Assembly (NCBI GenBank): GCA_015484985.1
Contig: WFUL01000029.1
Coordinates: 1 to 6,085 of the forward strand
Direction: 5' to 3'
DNA length: 6,085 nt
From: Anaerolineales bacterium
GTDB lineage: Bacteria; Chloroflexota; Anaerolineae; Anaerolineales; DRMV01
This document shows, one piece after another, positions 1 through 6,033 of the stretch. The stretch's first letter is position 1; every line of letters starts with the position of its first letter. Both the position numbers and the translations under genes were made by a program. The notes under the pieces are model-generated. The model was not told the origin of the DNA, ran no database searches, and saw only the letters and a program-made list of their open reading frames with translations.

Positions 1-266
1 GTTTCATCGAGCCCGTGCTCAAGAAAATTGCCCAGGAGTACGCGGGAAGGCTCATCGTGGCCAAGGTGAACACCGACGAAAACCCCAAGTGGGCCATGCA
101 CTTCGGGGTGCAGGGTATCCCGACCCTGCTCTTCGTCCTGGACGGGAAAGTCGTCCATCAGCAAGTGGGCGCCCTGCCCGAAGGCGTCCTGAAGAACCTG
201 GCGGAGCAGTTCCTCCAGGTGGCCGAAGAGCACAAGCGCCAGAAGCAGGACCAGAAGTCCGCCTGA
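1..266 (+). CDS. Thioredoxin, C-terminal part (5' end outside window)
   Basis: Thioredoxins are small cytoplasmic dithiol-disulfide oxidoreductases; the CxxC site reduces protein disulfides. The open frame runs into the window edge (first full codon at 3, TTC) and stops with TGA at 264-266, leaving 87 residues. From memory these align without gaps to E. coli thioredoxin from Met37: FIEPVLKKIA matches MIAPILDEIA, VAKVNTDENP matches VAKLNIDQNP, and the cis-proline loop GIPTLLF is present with its Pro at visible residue 40 (E. coli Pro76). The CxxC therefore lies just upstream of the window and cannot be checked. A GTG at 15 is internal, not a start. About 15 extra charged residues (EEHKRQKQDQ region) extend beyond the usual end, more than in a minimal thioredoxin. 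The gene lies 34 bases before the sppA ATG and may share its transcript. Family assignment is firm; the subtype (general TrxA or a dedicated paralogue) is open. Confidence 0.92.
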   Translation, partial: FIEPVLKKIAQEYAGRLIVAKVNTDENPKWAMHFGVQGIPTLLFVLDGKVVHQQVGALPEGVLKNLAEQFLQVAEEHKRQKQDQKSA

Positions 267-284
267 CGGGCGTGGCGACGGATT

Positions 285-290
285 GGGAGA
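285..290 (+). promoter_or_regulatory. Ribosome-binding site deciding the sppA start
   Basis: GGGAGA lies 10 bases before the ATG at 301. An in-frame TTG at 283 would give six extra residues, but it sits at this site with no comparable Shine-Dalgarno ahead of it. ATG 301 is therefore preferred. The spacing is on the long side, so the site is only moderately strong. Confidence 0.5.
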
Positions 291-300
291 AACGGCTTCC

Positions 301-1305
301 ATGACCACGAACGCGTCCCCCTCCGCCCCTGTTTCCCGGTCGCGCCCTCCATCCCAGGGCCGTCGGTGGTGGGTGTGGCTTCTGGCTTTACTGGGGGTTG
401 CTCTGGTATTTGGGCTTCCCCTGTTCTTCTGTATCTCCACCTGGAGCCTGGTGGCCCGGTCATCGGGCGTCGGCGGAGGCGTCGCCACCCGGGTGTACAA
501 GGAATACGTGCGAGGACCCCGCTTGGGTCCGGAGGTGGCGGTCCTCATGCTGCAAGGGCCCATCGTATCCTCCCGGGGAGGCACGCAAACGGTCATCGCC
601 GCGCAAGAAGTGGAAGACGTGCTGCGGATGCTCAACGCCTCGTCCCAGGTGAAAGCCATCGTGCTGTATATCAACAGTCCGGGCGGCGGGGTCGCGCCCA
701 GTGAGCGTATTTACCACGCCCTGCAACAGGTAGACAAACCCGTGGTGGCCTATTTCGACGACGTGGCCGCCTCGGGAGGATATTACATCGCCATGGCCGC
801 GGAAGAAATCGTGGCCAACCCGGCCACGCTGACAGGGTCCATCGGCGTGATTGCCGTGTTTCCGTATGCGGAGAAACTCCTGGACAAAATCGGCATCGGG
901 TTCACCATCATCAAGTCCGGACCGGCCAAGGACATGGGCGGGTTCTATCGCCAGATGACCCCCGAGGAGCGCGCCCACATGCAGGCCATTGTGGACGAGA
1001 TGTACGCCCGGTTCGTCGAAGTGGTGGCCCAGGGGCGAGACATGGACCCGGAGCAGGTGCGCGCCATCGCCGACGGCCGCATTTACTCCGCGCAACAGGC
1101 CCTGGACTTGGGCCTGGTGGACGTGCTGGGATACGAGGACGACGCCATCGACCGCGCCGCGGAACGGGCCGGACTGACCCAACCACCCCGGGTGGTGCGT
1201 TACTACCCCGGTCTTTCCCCGTTGAGCCTGCTGTTCCAGGCGCGCGTCGGACCGCCCTGGGATACGCTGCTCCAACCGGGACTGTACTATCTGTGGCTTC
1301 CCTAA
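301..1305 (+). CDS. sppA: Signal peptide peptidase SppA, short (single-domain) form
   Basis: SppA is a membrane-anchored Ser/Lys serine protease that degrades signal peptides left in the membrane after secretion and takes part in envelope quality control. From ATG 301 the protein has 334 residues, the size of the Bacillus-type short form rather than the doubled E. coli protein. Residues 1-21 are a Ser/Pro/Arg-rich cytoplasmic tail and 22-44 form one membrane anchor. The protease fold (S49 family) follows from about 78. Visible motifs are INSPGGG at 124-130, the nucleophile Ser158 in AASGGYY, GSIGVI at 179-184, and the general base Lys210 in SGPAKD. The 52-residue Ser-Lys spacing equals that of B. 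subtilis SppA (S147/K199), so the enzyme should be active. The last 30 residues are hydrophobic and aromatic (ends YYLWLP). It sits between the thioredoxin and a small membrane protein gene, 20 bases before the latter. Confidence 0.95.
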   Translation: MTTNASPSAPVSRSRPPSQGRRWWVWLLALLGVALVFGLPLFFCISTWSLVARSSGVGGGVATRVYKEYVRGPRLGPEVAVLMLQGPIVSSRGGTQTVIAAQEVEDVLRMLNASSQVKAIVLYINSPGGGVAPSERIYHALQQVDKPVVAYFDDVAASGGYYIAMAAEEIVANPATLTGSIGVIAVFPYAEKLLDKIGIGFTIIKSGPAKDMGGFYRQMTPEERAHMQAIVDEMYARFVEVVAQGRDMDPEQVRAIADGRIYSAQQALDLGLVDVLGYEDDAIDRAAERAGLTQPPRVVRYYPGLSPLSLLFQARVGPPWDTLLQPGLYYLWLP

Positions 1306-1312
1306 TCCCCGA

Positions 1313-1320
1313 AGAGGAGG
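1313..1320 (+). promoter_or_regulatory. Strong Shine-Dalgarno deciding the start at 1326
   Basis: AGAGGAGG ends five bases before ATG 1326, a strong match to the 16S tail at good spacing. It argues against the in-frame GTG at 1293, which would overlap the end of sppA and lacks such a site. GTG 1323, directly adjacent in frame, is a less likely alternative. Confidence 0.75.
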
Positions 1321-1325
1321 CGGTG

Positions 1326-1871
1326 ATGACCTTACCTCATTGGTTGGCCACCTGGCTGGAACGGCCGCCCCTGGCCCAGATTCGCCGGAACCACGGCCTG
1401 GAACACGCCACGATTCACATCCTGGCGCAACGCTTCCCCGGGCGGTTCCTGGCCGGGCACTCCGATGCCGGCGGCTTCTACCTGTGGGGCGACGTTCCCC
1501 AAGAAGCGGTGGAAGCCGCGGTGCAGGAGGCCATGGCCCGCCTGCGTCAGGGTGAAGATTACCTGGCCGTTCATCCCGGGTGTGGGACCAACTACCTGAC
1601 CATGGGTGCCCTGGGCGGCGTGGCCGCCATGGTGACCCTAACGGGCACCGAACGCTCATGGAAGTCCAAATGGGACCGTTTCCCCTGGCTGGTGCTCACG
1701 TTATTAGGGGCTTTCATGCTGGCCCAACCGCTGGGCAGGTGGATTCAGACCTACATCACCACCAGCAGCGATGTGGAAGGTCTGGAGGTCGTGGGCGTGC
1801 GTCGGCTTTCCCGACCGGGACGACCCATCTATCGGGTGCAAACCCAATACCAGCCCGGGCACCAAGGATGA
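1326..1871 (+). CDS. DUF6391-like small membrane protein, function unknown
   Basis: The product has 181 residues and I know no function for it. The motif RRNHGLEHATIH (residues 20-31) and the later HPGCGTN (83-89) resemble what I remember of DUF6391, a family seen mainly in Chloroflexota and cyanobacteria; the family name is from memory and was not searched. The soluble N-terminal half carries His23, Glu26, His27, His31, His45, His83 and Cys86, a set that could bind a metal, which is inference only. Two hydrophobic stretches follow, about 88-106 and 119-137, so the protein is probably a membrane hairpin with a C-terminal soluble tail (about 140-181, QTYITTSSDVEGLEVVGV region). Its stop overlaps the holA start in ATGA (1868-1871), implying translational coupling. 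Position after sppA and membrane character make an envelope role plausible but unproven. Confidence 0.75.
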   Translation: MTLPHWLATWLERPPLAQIRRNHGLEHATIHILAQRFPGRFLAGHSDAGGFYLWGDVPQEAVEAAVQEAMARLRQGEDYLAVHPGCGTNYLTMGALGGVAAMVTLTGTERSWKSKWDRFPWLVLTLLGAFMLAQPLGRWIQTYITTSSDVEGLEVVGVRRLSRPGRPIYRVQTQYQPGHQG

Positions 1872-2872
1872 CGGAACAGAAGAAAGCGCCCCCACGCGTG
1901 TACATCTTCCACGGCGCGCACCATCTCCGCCGGCGGGAATTCGTCCAGCGGCTCATCCAACGGGCCAAAGGGAAAGGAGGACAGGAACATCTGGACCTGG
2001 TGGAGATGGACGGCGAGGACGTATCCCTCAACGACGTCCTCCAACAAGTTTTGACTTTCCCTTTCTTCGCACCCCGACGCCTGGTCATCTTGCGCCATCC
2101 CTTGCATCTGGCCACCCGGGAAAAGGAACGGGAGGCCTTCCTCCGTATGCTGGAACGGGTACCCCCGCATACCGCCCTGGTCCTGGACATTGACGAAGAC
2201 CTGGCGCCGGGCCACTGGCTCCTGACCTGGGCACAAAGACAGGGCTCCCGCGTCTACCTGCGAGCCACACCGGTTCCCCGGGACCTGGGGAGCATGTTGC
2301 GCTGGATGGGCGAGGTGATGAAGGACGAAGGGGGCCAGGCCACCCCCGAAGCCCTCATGGCCCTCTACAGCCTGGTGGGCGACGACGTGCAACGGGCTTA
2401 CCGGGAACTGCAAAAACTGGCCCTGTACAGCCAGGCCCTGGGCCGTCCGGTCACCGGGGAAGACGTGGAACGCCTGGCCCTGGAGGGCACGCCGCCCAAT
2501 CTCTTCGAATTCGGCCACGCCCTGGCCGAGGGAAACGCCCCAAAGGCGATGAAGGTACTGCAAGAACTTCTGCAACAGGAAGACCCAAGGACCCTGTGGA
2601 ACCTCCTGGTCCGGCATTTCCGCCTGCTTCTGCTGGTGCGGGAAATCCAGGAAGAAGGCGACGACCTGTACGCCTGGGCCCGGGAGGAACGCCTCCCCCA
2701 ATTTGTGGTGCGCCGTCTGGCCCGCCAGGCCCGTCGCTTCTCCCTGGAGAGCCTGGAGCGGCTGTACCGACGCCTCCTGAGCCTCGAAGACCGGTTCCGG
2801 CGCTTTGAGATCACCCCGGCCGAAGCCCTGGAAGCCGTGGTGTATCTCTTCGCGCGGGTGACCCATTCATGA
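1868..2872 (+). CDS. holA: DNA polymerase III, delta subunit
   Basis: HolA delta is the clamp-loader wrench: within the cytoplasmic DnaX complex it binds and opens the beta sliding clamp so the clamp can be loaded on primed DNA. The product has 334 residues, normal for the family. Landmarks are the N-terminal strand VYIFHGAHHL (11-20) where an ATPase P-loop would be; it lacks a Walker A GKT, as expected for the non-hydrolysing delta. Next come TFPFFAPRRLVIL (63-75, the clamp-interacting family signature), LVLDID (104-109), GDDVQRAYRELQKLALY (171-187) with VTGEDVE (195-201), and the helical collar domain from about 210 (NLFEFGHAL, then LWNLLVRHFRLLLLVREI). The start is the ATG in the ATGA overlap with the previous gene; AAGG directly before it is too close to be a normal ribosome-binding site, so translation probably depends on the upstream gene. 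Its stop again overlaps the next start. Confidence 0.93.
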   Translation: MTEQKKAPPRVYIFHGAHHLRRREFVQRLIQRAKGKGGQEHLDLVEMDGEDVSLNDVLQQVLTFPFFAPRRLVILRHPLHLATREKEREAFLRMLERVPPHTALVLDIDEDLAPGHWLLTWAQRQGSRVYLRATPVPRDLGSMLRWMGEVMKDEGGQATPEALMALYSLVGDDVQRAYRELQKLALYSQALGRPVTGEDVERLALEGTPPNLFEFGHALAEGNAPKAMKVLQELLQQEDPRTLWNLLVRHFRLLLLVREIQEEGDDLYAWAREERLPQFVVRRLARQARRFSLESLERLYRRLLSLEDRFRRFEITPAEALEAVVYLFARVTHS

Positions 2873-3573
2873 CGGGACCGACTGCAGGTTATCGCATCAC
2901 CGACTGGGATGCATGGGAACGCCCCCGGGAGCGATTGGAGCGTCTGGGGCCGGAGAGCCTGAGCACGGCCGAACTCCTGGCCATCCTTTTGCGCACCGGC
3001 TCCCGGGGAGAGCACGCGGTGGCCCTGGCCCGACGCCTGCTGCGGGAATTTGGCGGCCTGACGGGCTTAATGCGGGCTCCCTTCCCTCAACTGAAGGCCG
3101 TGCGGGGGATGGGAACGGCCAAGGCCGCCCAAATCAAAGCCGCGCTGGAACTGGCCCGTCGCCTCAAATGGGAAACCCCCGAACGCCCCCGCATCCAAAG
3201 CCCCCAGGATGCGGCCAACTTGTTCATGGACGAGATGGCCGCCCTGGAGCAAGAAGCCCTGCGGGTGGTCCTGCTGGACACCCGCCACCAGGTCTTGGGC
3301 GTGCACGAGGTGGTGCGGGGGTCGGTGAACCAGGTGCAGGTCCGGGTCGGCGAGGTCTTCCGCGAAGCCGTGCGGGCGAATGCGCCGGCCATTTTGCTCA
3401 TGCATAACCATCCCAGCGGGGACCCCTCTCCCAGCCCCGAAGACGTGGCCCTGACCCAGGACGTGGTGGCCGCGGGACGCATCCTCAACATCCGGGTGCT
3501 GGACCACATCGTTTTCGGACACGGCCGCTTCGTCTCCCTGCGGGCCCGGGGATTGGTGACCTTCGACGGGTGA
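2869..3573 (+). CDS. radC: RadC family JAMM/MPN-domain protein
   Basis: RadC proteins are widespread cytoplasmic proteins of unsettled biochemical role. The original link to DNA repair has been questioned, and in several naturally transformable bacteria the gene is induced in competence. The 234-residue product is full length. The N-terminal region (about 8-70) has the family pattern RPRERLERLGPESLSTAELL (19-38). A helix-hairpin-helix-like segment lies around 74-95 (LKAVRGMGTAKAAQIKAAL). The C-terminal MPN domain (about 108-230) has a complete JAMM zinc site: H179-N-H181-P-S-G-D at 179-185, then S189-x-x-D192. The ATG at 2869 overlaps the holA stop (ATGA) and has GGTGA seven bases upstream. 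Placement between holA and comEC fits a DNA-processing group, but does not show what it acts on. Confidence 0.95.
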   Translation: MTGPTAGYRITDWDAWERPRERLERLGPESLSTAELLAILLRTGSRGEHAVALARRLLREFGGLTGLMRAPFPQLKAVRGMGTAKAAQIKAALELARRLKWETPERPRIQSPQDAANLFMDEMAALEQEALRVVLLDTRHQVLGVHEVVRGSVNQVQVRVGEVFREAVRANAPAILLMHNHPSGDPSPSPEDVALTQDVVAAGRILNIRVLDHIVFGHGRFVSLRARGLVTFDG

Positions 3574-3600
3574 GGCGCGTCCCCGTGCACTTCCCGAAAC

Positions 3601-3637
3601 CCTGAGGCTCGGCCCATCCCCAGCCCCGAGGAGCAGG
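3601..3637 (+). promoter_or_regulatory. Imperfect hairpin covering the comEC ribosome-binding site
   Basis: CCTG (3601-3604) can pair with CAGG (3634-3637), and CTCGG (3608-3612) with CCGAG (3626-3630), separated by a 3x3 internal loop (AGG/GAG) and closed by a 13-base loop. The Shine-Dalgarno GAGGAG (3628-3633) lies in the 3' arm, just before ATG 3638. The pairing is seen in the sequence; a role in limiting comEC translation is inference. No T-run follows, so it is not a classical terminator. Confidence 0.35.
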
Positions 3638-5917
3638 ATGGCGATGTCGCAACCCCTGCCCCTCTGGCGACGGCTTCCGGCCCTCTTCTTCTCCCTGGCC
3701 TGGATGCTCGGCATGGTGGTGGCGGCCTGGTGGCCCCGGCCCTGGACCGTGTGGTTGGCCGTGGCCGGTTGTGGAGGTGTTTGGCTGGGGGTGACCGCGC
3801 GCCTTCGGGGGTCCCAAAGGACAACGTGGACCTGGATGCAGGCATGGGGACCCCTGGTGGGTTGGACGCTCCTCTTCGCCGGACTGGGCGCGGCGCGCTG
3901 GGCCTGGGCCCACCGTCCCGACCCCCTGGTGGACGCGCTGCGCACCCGCGCCCAGGAGGAAGCCTACGTCCGGGTGGTGGGCCGCGTGGCACGCCCTCCA
4001 CGCTGGAAAGGGGACCGTCTGCAGGTCGTGGTGGCCCTGCGTTACTTGCGGGAACCCCCCGAAGATGAAGCCCAACCCGTGCGGGGTCGCGTGCTCGCGT
4101 CCTGGCCGCGAGAAAAGGCCCCCGACCTGGCCTACGGCGACGTGGTGACCTTGCGCGGGCGCTTGCAAACGCCTCCAGTGTGGGGGACCTTCGATTATCG
4201 GGCCTACCTGGCCCGACGGGGCGTTTATGCGCTGATGTACGCGCCCCGGGCAGGCGTGCTGGAACGAAATCGCGGCGCGCTCCTCCTGACCTGGATTTAC
4301 CGCTTGCGAGCACGGGCGCACCATTTGCTTCGCCAACTGTGGCCCGACCCCGAAGCGGGCTTCTTCGCCGGCGTGCTCCTGGGCCTGGACGACGACATTC
4401 CGGACCATGTGTACGACGCCTTTCGAGACACGGGCACGGCCCACGTCATCGTCATCAGCGGCTTCAACATCGCTGTGTTGGCCGCCCTGGGCCTGAACGT
4501 CCTGGGGCGCTTCATGCGTTGGGAACGGGCGGCCCTGCTCACCGTGGGGCTCATCGGCGGGTACACGGTGTTGGTGGGCGCGGACCCCGCGGTGGTCCGG
4601 GCGGCCATCATGGGCGGTCTGGGCCTGTTGGCCCGGTATTTGGGCCGACGCCAGCACGGCCTGACCACTCTGGCCGTCTCCGCCGGGTTGATGGCCGCGG
4701 TCTGGCCCGATGTGCTCTGGGACGTGGCCTTTCAACTCTCCTTTGCCGCGACCCTGGGCCTCATCCTGTATGGTCAGGTACTGGTCGAGGGCTTCGAAAG
4801 GTGGGTGGCCCGATGGTTACCCCAGAACTGGGCCCGGCGTATCAGCGGTCCGGTGGGAGAATTCTTCTTGCTCACCCTGGCGGCTCAGTGGGCCACCCTG
4901 CCTGTGGTGGTCTGGCACTTTCGGCGGATTTCCCTCATCTCCCCGGTGGCCAATCTTCTGGTGTTGCCAGCACAAACGCCCCTCATGGTCATAGGCGGTC
5001 TGGCCTTGGTGGTGAGCGGAATCTGGAGACCTCTGGGAGAAGTTCTGGCCTGGATGGCCTGGCCCTGGGCCGCATACACCATCCGGGTAGCCGAAACCCT
5101 GGCCCGGGTCCCCTGGGCGTCGGTGGCCGTGGAACGAACCTGGGTGCTGCTCATCCATGGAGGGTTGTGGGTATGGCTGGAAGGACGCCGATTCTGGCCC
5201 CGCCTCCCGGTTTCCCTGCCTGCCCCCTCCCGGTGGGCCTGGATTGCCGGTCTGTGGGCGCTGAACGCCGTTCTCTGGAACCGGGTGGTTCACCGGCCCG
5301 ACGGGCGGCTGCACCTGTGGATGTATCCATCGGCCTCCTCCTACGCCCTCTTGATACGTACACCCGGTGGACGTTACCTGCTGGTCAACGGCGGCGTGGA
5401 GGGGCCTCGGCTCACCGACGCCCTGGGACGACGTCTGGGAGAACAGCACACCCTGGATTGGTGGATTGTGGCCTCGGTGGAAGAAGCAGATGTCACGGGC
5501 CTGCTGGCCGCGTGGGACCGTTATCCACCCCAACGGGTGCTCTGGCTCCCTCGGGGGCCGGGAAGTTATGCCGCGCGACGACTCCGACGGTGGTTGACCA
5601 AGGCCCGGACGCCGATTGACACCCTCTCGCCGGGAGGTTGGCTGGATTTGGGTGCAGGCGGCCGATTGGAGGTCCACGCCACCACAGATGGGGGAAGCGC
5701 ATTGCGTCTGAGTTGGCAACGCTTCACCCTGCCGCTACGTTTCGGGGACGTCCCGAACCCCGAGGCCAGGGATACCGCGGCAAAACCGGAGGTGCCCTTT
5801 CCCCTCCACGCGCTTCCCGGGCTCACAGAAAGCATCTCCACCCGGGCCGGCCCCATCACCGAAATTCATCTCGTCACGGACGGCCGGGAGGTCTGGTTGA
5901 CGGTCCATTCACCATAA
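3638..5917 (+). CDS. comEC: ComEC/Rec2 DNA-uptake channel with degenerate beta-lactamase-like domain
   Basis: ComEC is the inner-membrane channel that carries single-stranded DNA into the cytoplasm during natural transformation. The 759-residue product has all three expected regions. Two to three membrane segments (about 12-30, 36-52, 71-87) precede an OB-like DUF4131 region (about 105-205, with TFDYRAYLARRGVYALMY at 184-201). The Competence domain follows (about 237-520): GVLLGLDDDIPD (245-256), HVIVISGFNIAV (269-280), VVRAAIMGGLGLLARYLGR (319-337) and FQLSFAATLGLILYG (365-379). The C-terminal region (about 555-759) aligns in outline with the metallo-beta-lactamase-like domain but lacks its metal ligands: ASVEEADVTGLL (612-623) stands where THPHADHIGGL is usual. 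I find one cysteine only (Cys45), so the disulfide reported in the Bacillus OB domain is absent. The start could be ATG 3638 or ATG 3644; GAGGAG at 3628-3633 serves either. Confidence 0.95.
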   Translation: MAMSQPLPLWRRLPALFFSLAWMLGMVVAAWWPRPWTVWLAVAGCGGVWLGVTARLRGSQRTTWTWMQAWGPLVGWTLLFAGLGAARWAWAHRPDPLVDALRTRAQEEAYVRVVGRVARPPRWKGDRLQVVVALRYLREPPEDEAQPVRGRVLASWPREKAPDLAYGDVVTLRGRLQTPPVWGTFDYRAYLARRGVYALMYAPRAGVLERNRGALLLTWIYRLRARAHHLLRQLWPDPEAGFFAGVLLGLDDDIPDHVYDAFRDTGTAHVIVISGFNIAVLAALGLNVLGRFMRWERAALLTVGLIGGYTVLVGADPAVVRAAIMGGLGLLARYLGRRQHGLTTLAVSAGLMAAVWPDVLWDVAFQLSFAATLGLILYGQVLVEGFERWVARWLPQNWARRISGPVGEFFLLTLAAQWATLPVVVWHFRRISLISPVANLLVLPAQTPLMVIGGLALVVSGIWRPLGEVLAWMAWPWAAYTIRVAETLARVPWASVAVERTWVLLIHGGLWVWLEGRRFWPRLPVSLPAPSRWAWIAGLWALNAVLWNRVVHRPDGRLHLWMYPSASSYALLIRTPGGRYLLVNGGVEGPRLTDALGRRLGEQHTLDWWIVASVEEADVTGLLAAWDRYPPQRVLWLPRGPGSYAARRLRRWLTKARTPIDTLSPGGWLDLGAGGRLEVHATTDGGSALRLSWQRFTLPLRFGDVPNPEARDTAAKPEVPFPLHALPGLTESISTRAGPITEIHLVTDGREVWLTVHSP

Positions 5918-5926
5918 GTCCGAGAA

Positions 5927-5955
5927 CGCACAGAGGCCTGAGGGTTGTGTATCAT
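5927..5955 (+). promoter_or_regulatory. Candidate sigma-70-type promoter for the last gene
   Basis: TATCAT at 5950-5955 matches TATAAT in five of six positions. CGCACA at 5927-5932, 17 bases upstream, matches TTGACA in only three of six. Transcription would begin near 5962 and leave a leader of about 70 bases. The prediction rests on the -10 element and the AT-rich setting. Confidence 0.25.
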
Positions 5956-6020
5956 TTTTTGTGTAAGCAATGAGAACTTAAATTTCAACCTCCCGGGACA
6001 GGGAACGTATCCCCATCACC

Positions 6021-6029
6021 AGGAGGTGA
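6021..6029 (+). promoter_or_regulatory. Near-perfect Shine-Dalgarno for the gene at 6034
   Basis: AGGAGGTGA is complementary to nine consecutive bases of the usual 16S rRNA 3' tail, with its AGGAGG core seven bases before the ATG. It is the strongest ribosome-binding site in the window and suggests a well-expressed product unless masked (ACCTCC at 5988-5993 is complementary to its GGAGGT). Confidence 0.85.
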
Positions 6030-6033
6030 CCCC

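Larger units (their letters stand above)
5918..6033. other. AT-richer intergenic gap, probable transcription boundary
   Basis: This is the longest non-coding stretch in the window (116 bases) and its 5945-5987 part is clearly AT-rich compared with the flanking genes. It holds a candidate promoter, a six-base T-run at 5955-5960, the palindrome TCCCGGGA (5991-5998) and a strong ribosome-binding site. I see no coding potential or RNA gene in it. Confidence 0.6.

Noticed and set aside
460..1659. Long minus-strand open frame (399 codons) opposite sppA and the DUF6391-like gene
   Set aside because: Same reasons: low-complexity composition, no motif, and full overlap with genes that carry clear family motifs.
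1580..1867. Extension of holA upstream of 1868
   Set aside because: The frame is open, but the translated stretch has no similarity to delta subunits and would lie over the whole second half of the preceding gene. The ATGA overlap gives the normal family length.
1868..1930. Missing Walker A motif in HolA as a sign of decay
   Set aside because: Delta subunits of the clamp loader normally lack a functional ATP site, so this is expected.
3485..4735. Long minus-strand open frame (416 codons) opposite radC and comEC
   Set aside because: It mirrors well-identified plus-strand genes, is rich in Gly, Pro, Arg, His and Gln, and shows no recognisable domain. Long antisense frames are expected in GC-rich coding DNA.
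4180..5619. Plus-strand open frame of 479 codons inside comEC in another frame
   Set aside because: Composition is Gly/Arg/Pro-rich without membrane or domain pattern, while the comEC frame carries all the family motifs. It also does not supply the missing beta-lactamase residues, so it is not evidence of a frameshift.
5928..5960. Possible rho-independent terminator after comEC
   Set aside because: GCACA/TGTGT (5928-5932 with 5946-5950) makes only five pairs including a wobble, with a 13-base loop, and the T-run 5955-5960 starts four bases later. This is too weak to call.
5991..5998. TCCCGGGA palindrome as an operator
   Set aside because: A single 8-base GC palindrome is common by chance in this composition and is too short for a typical repressor site. 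It is kept only as a possible competing RNA structure.
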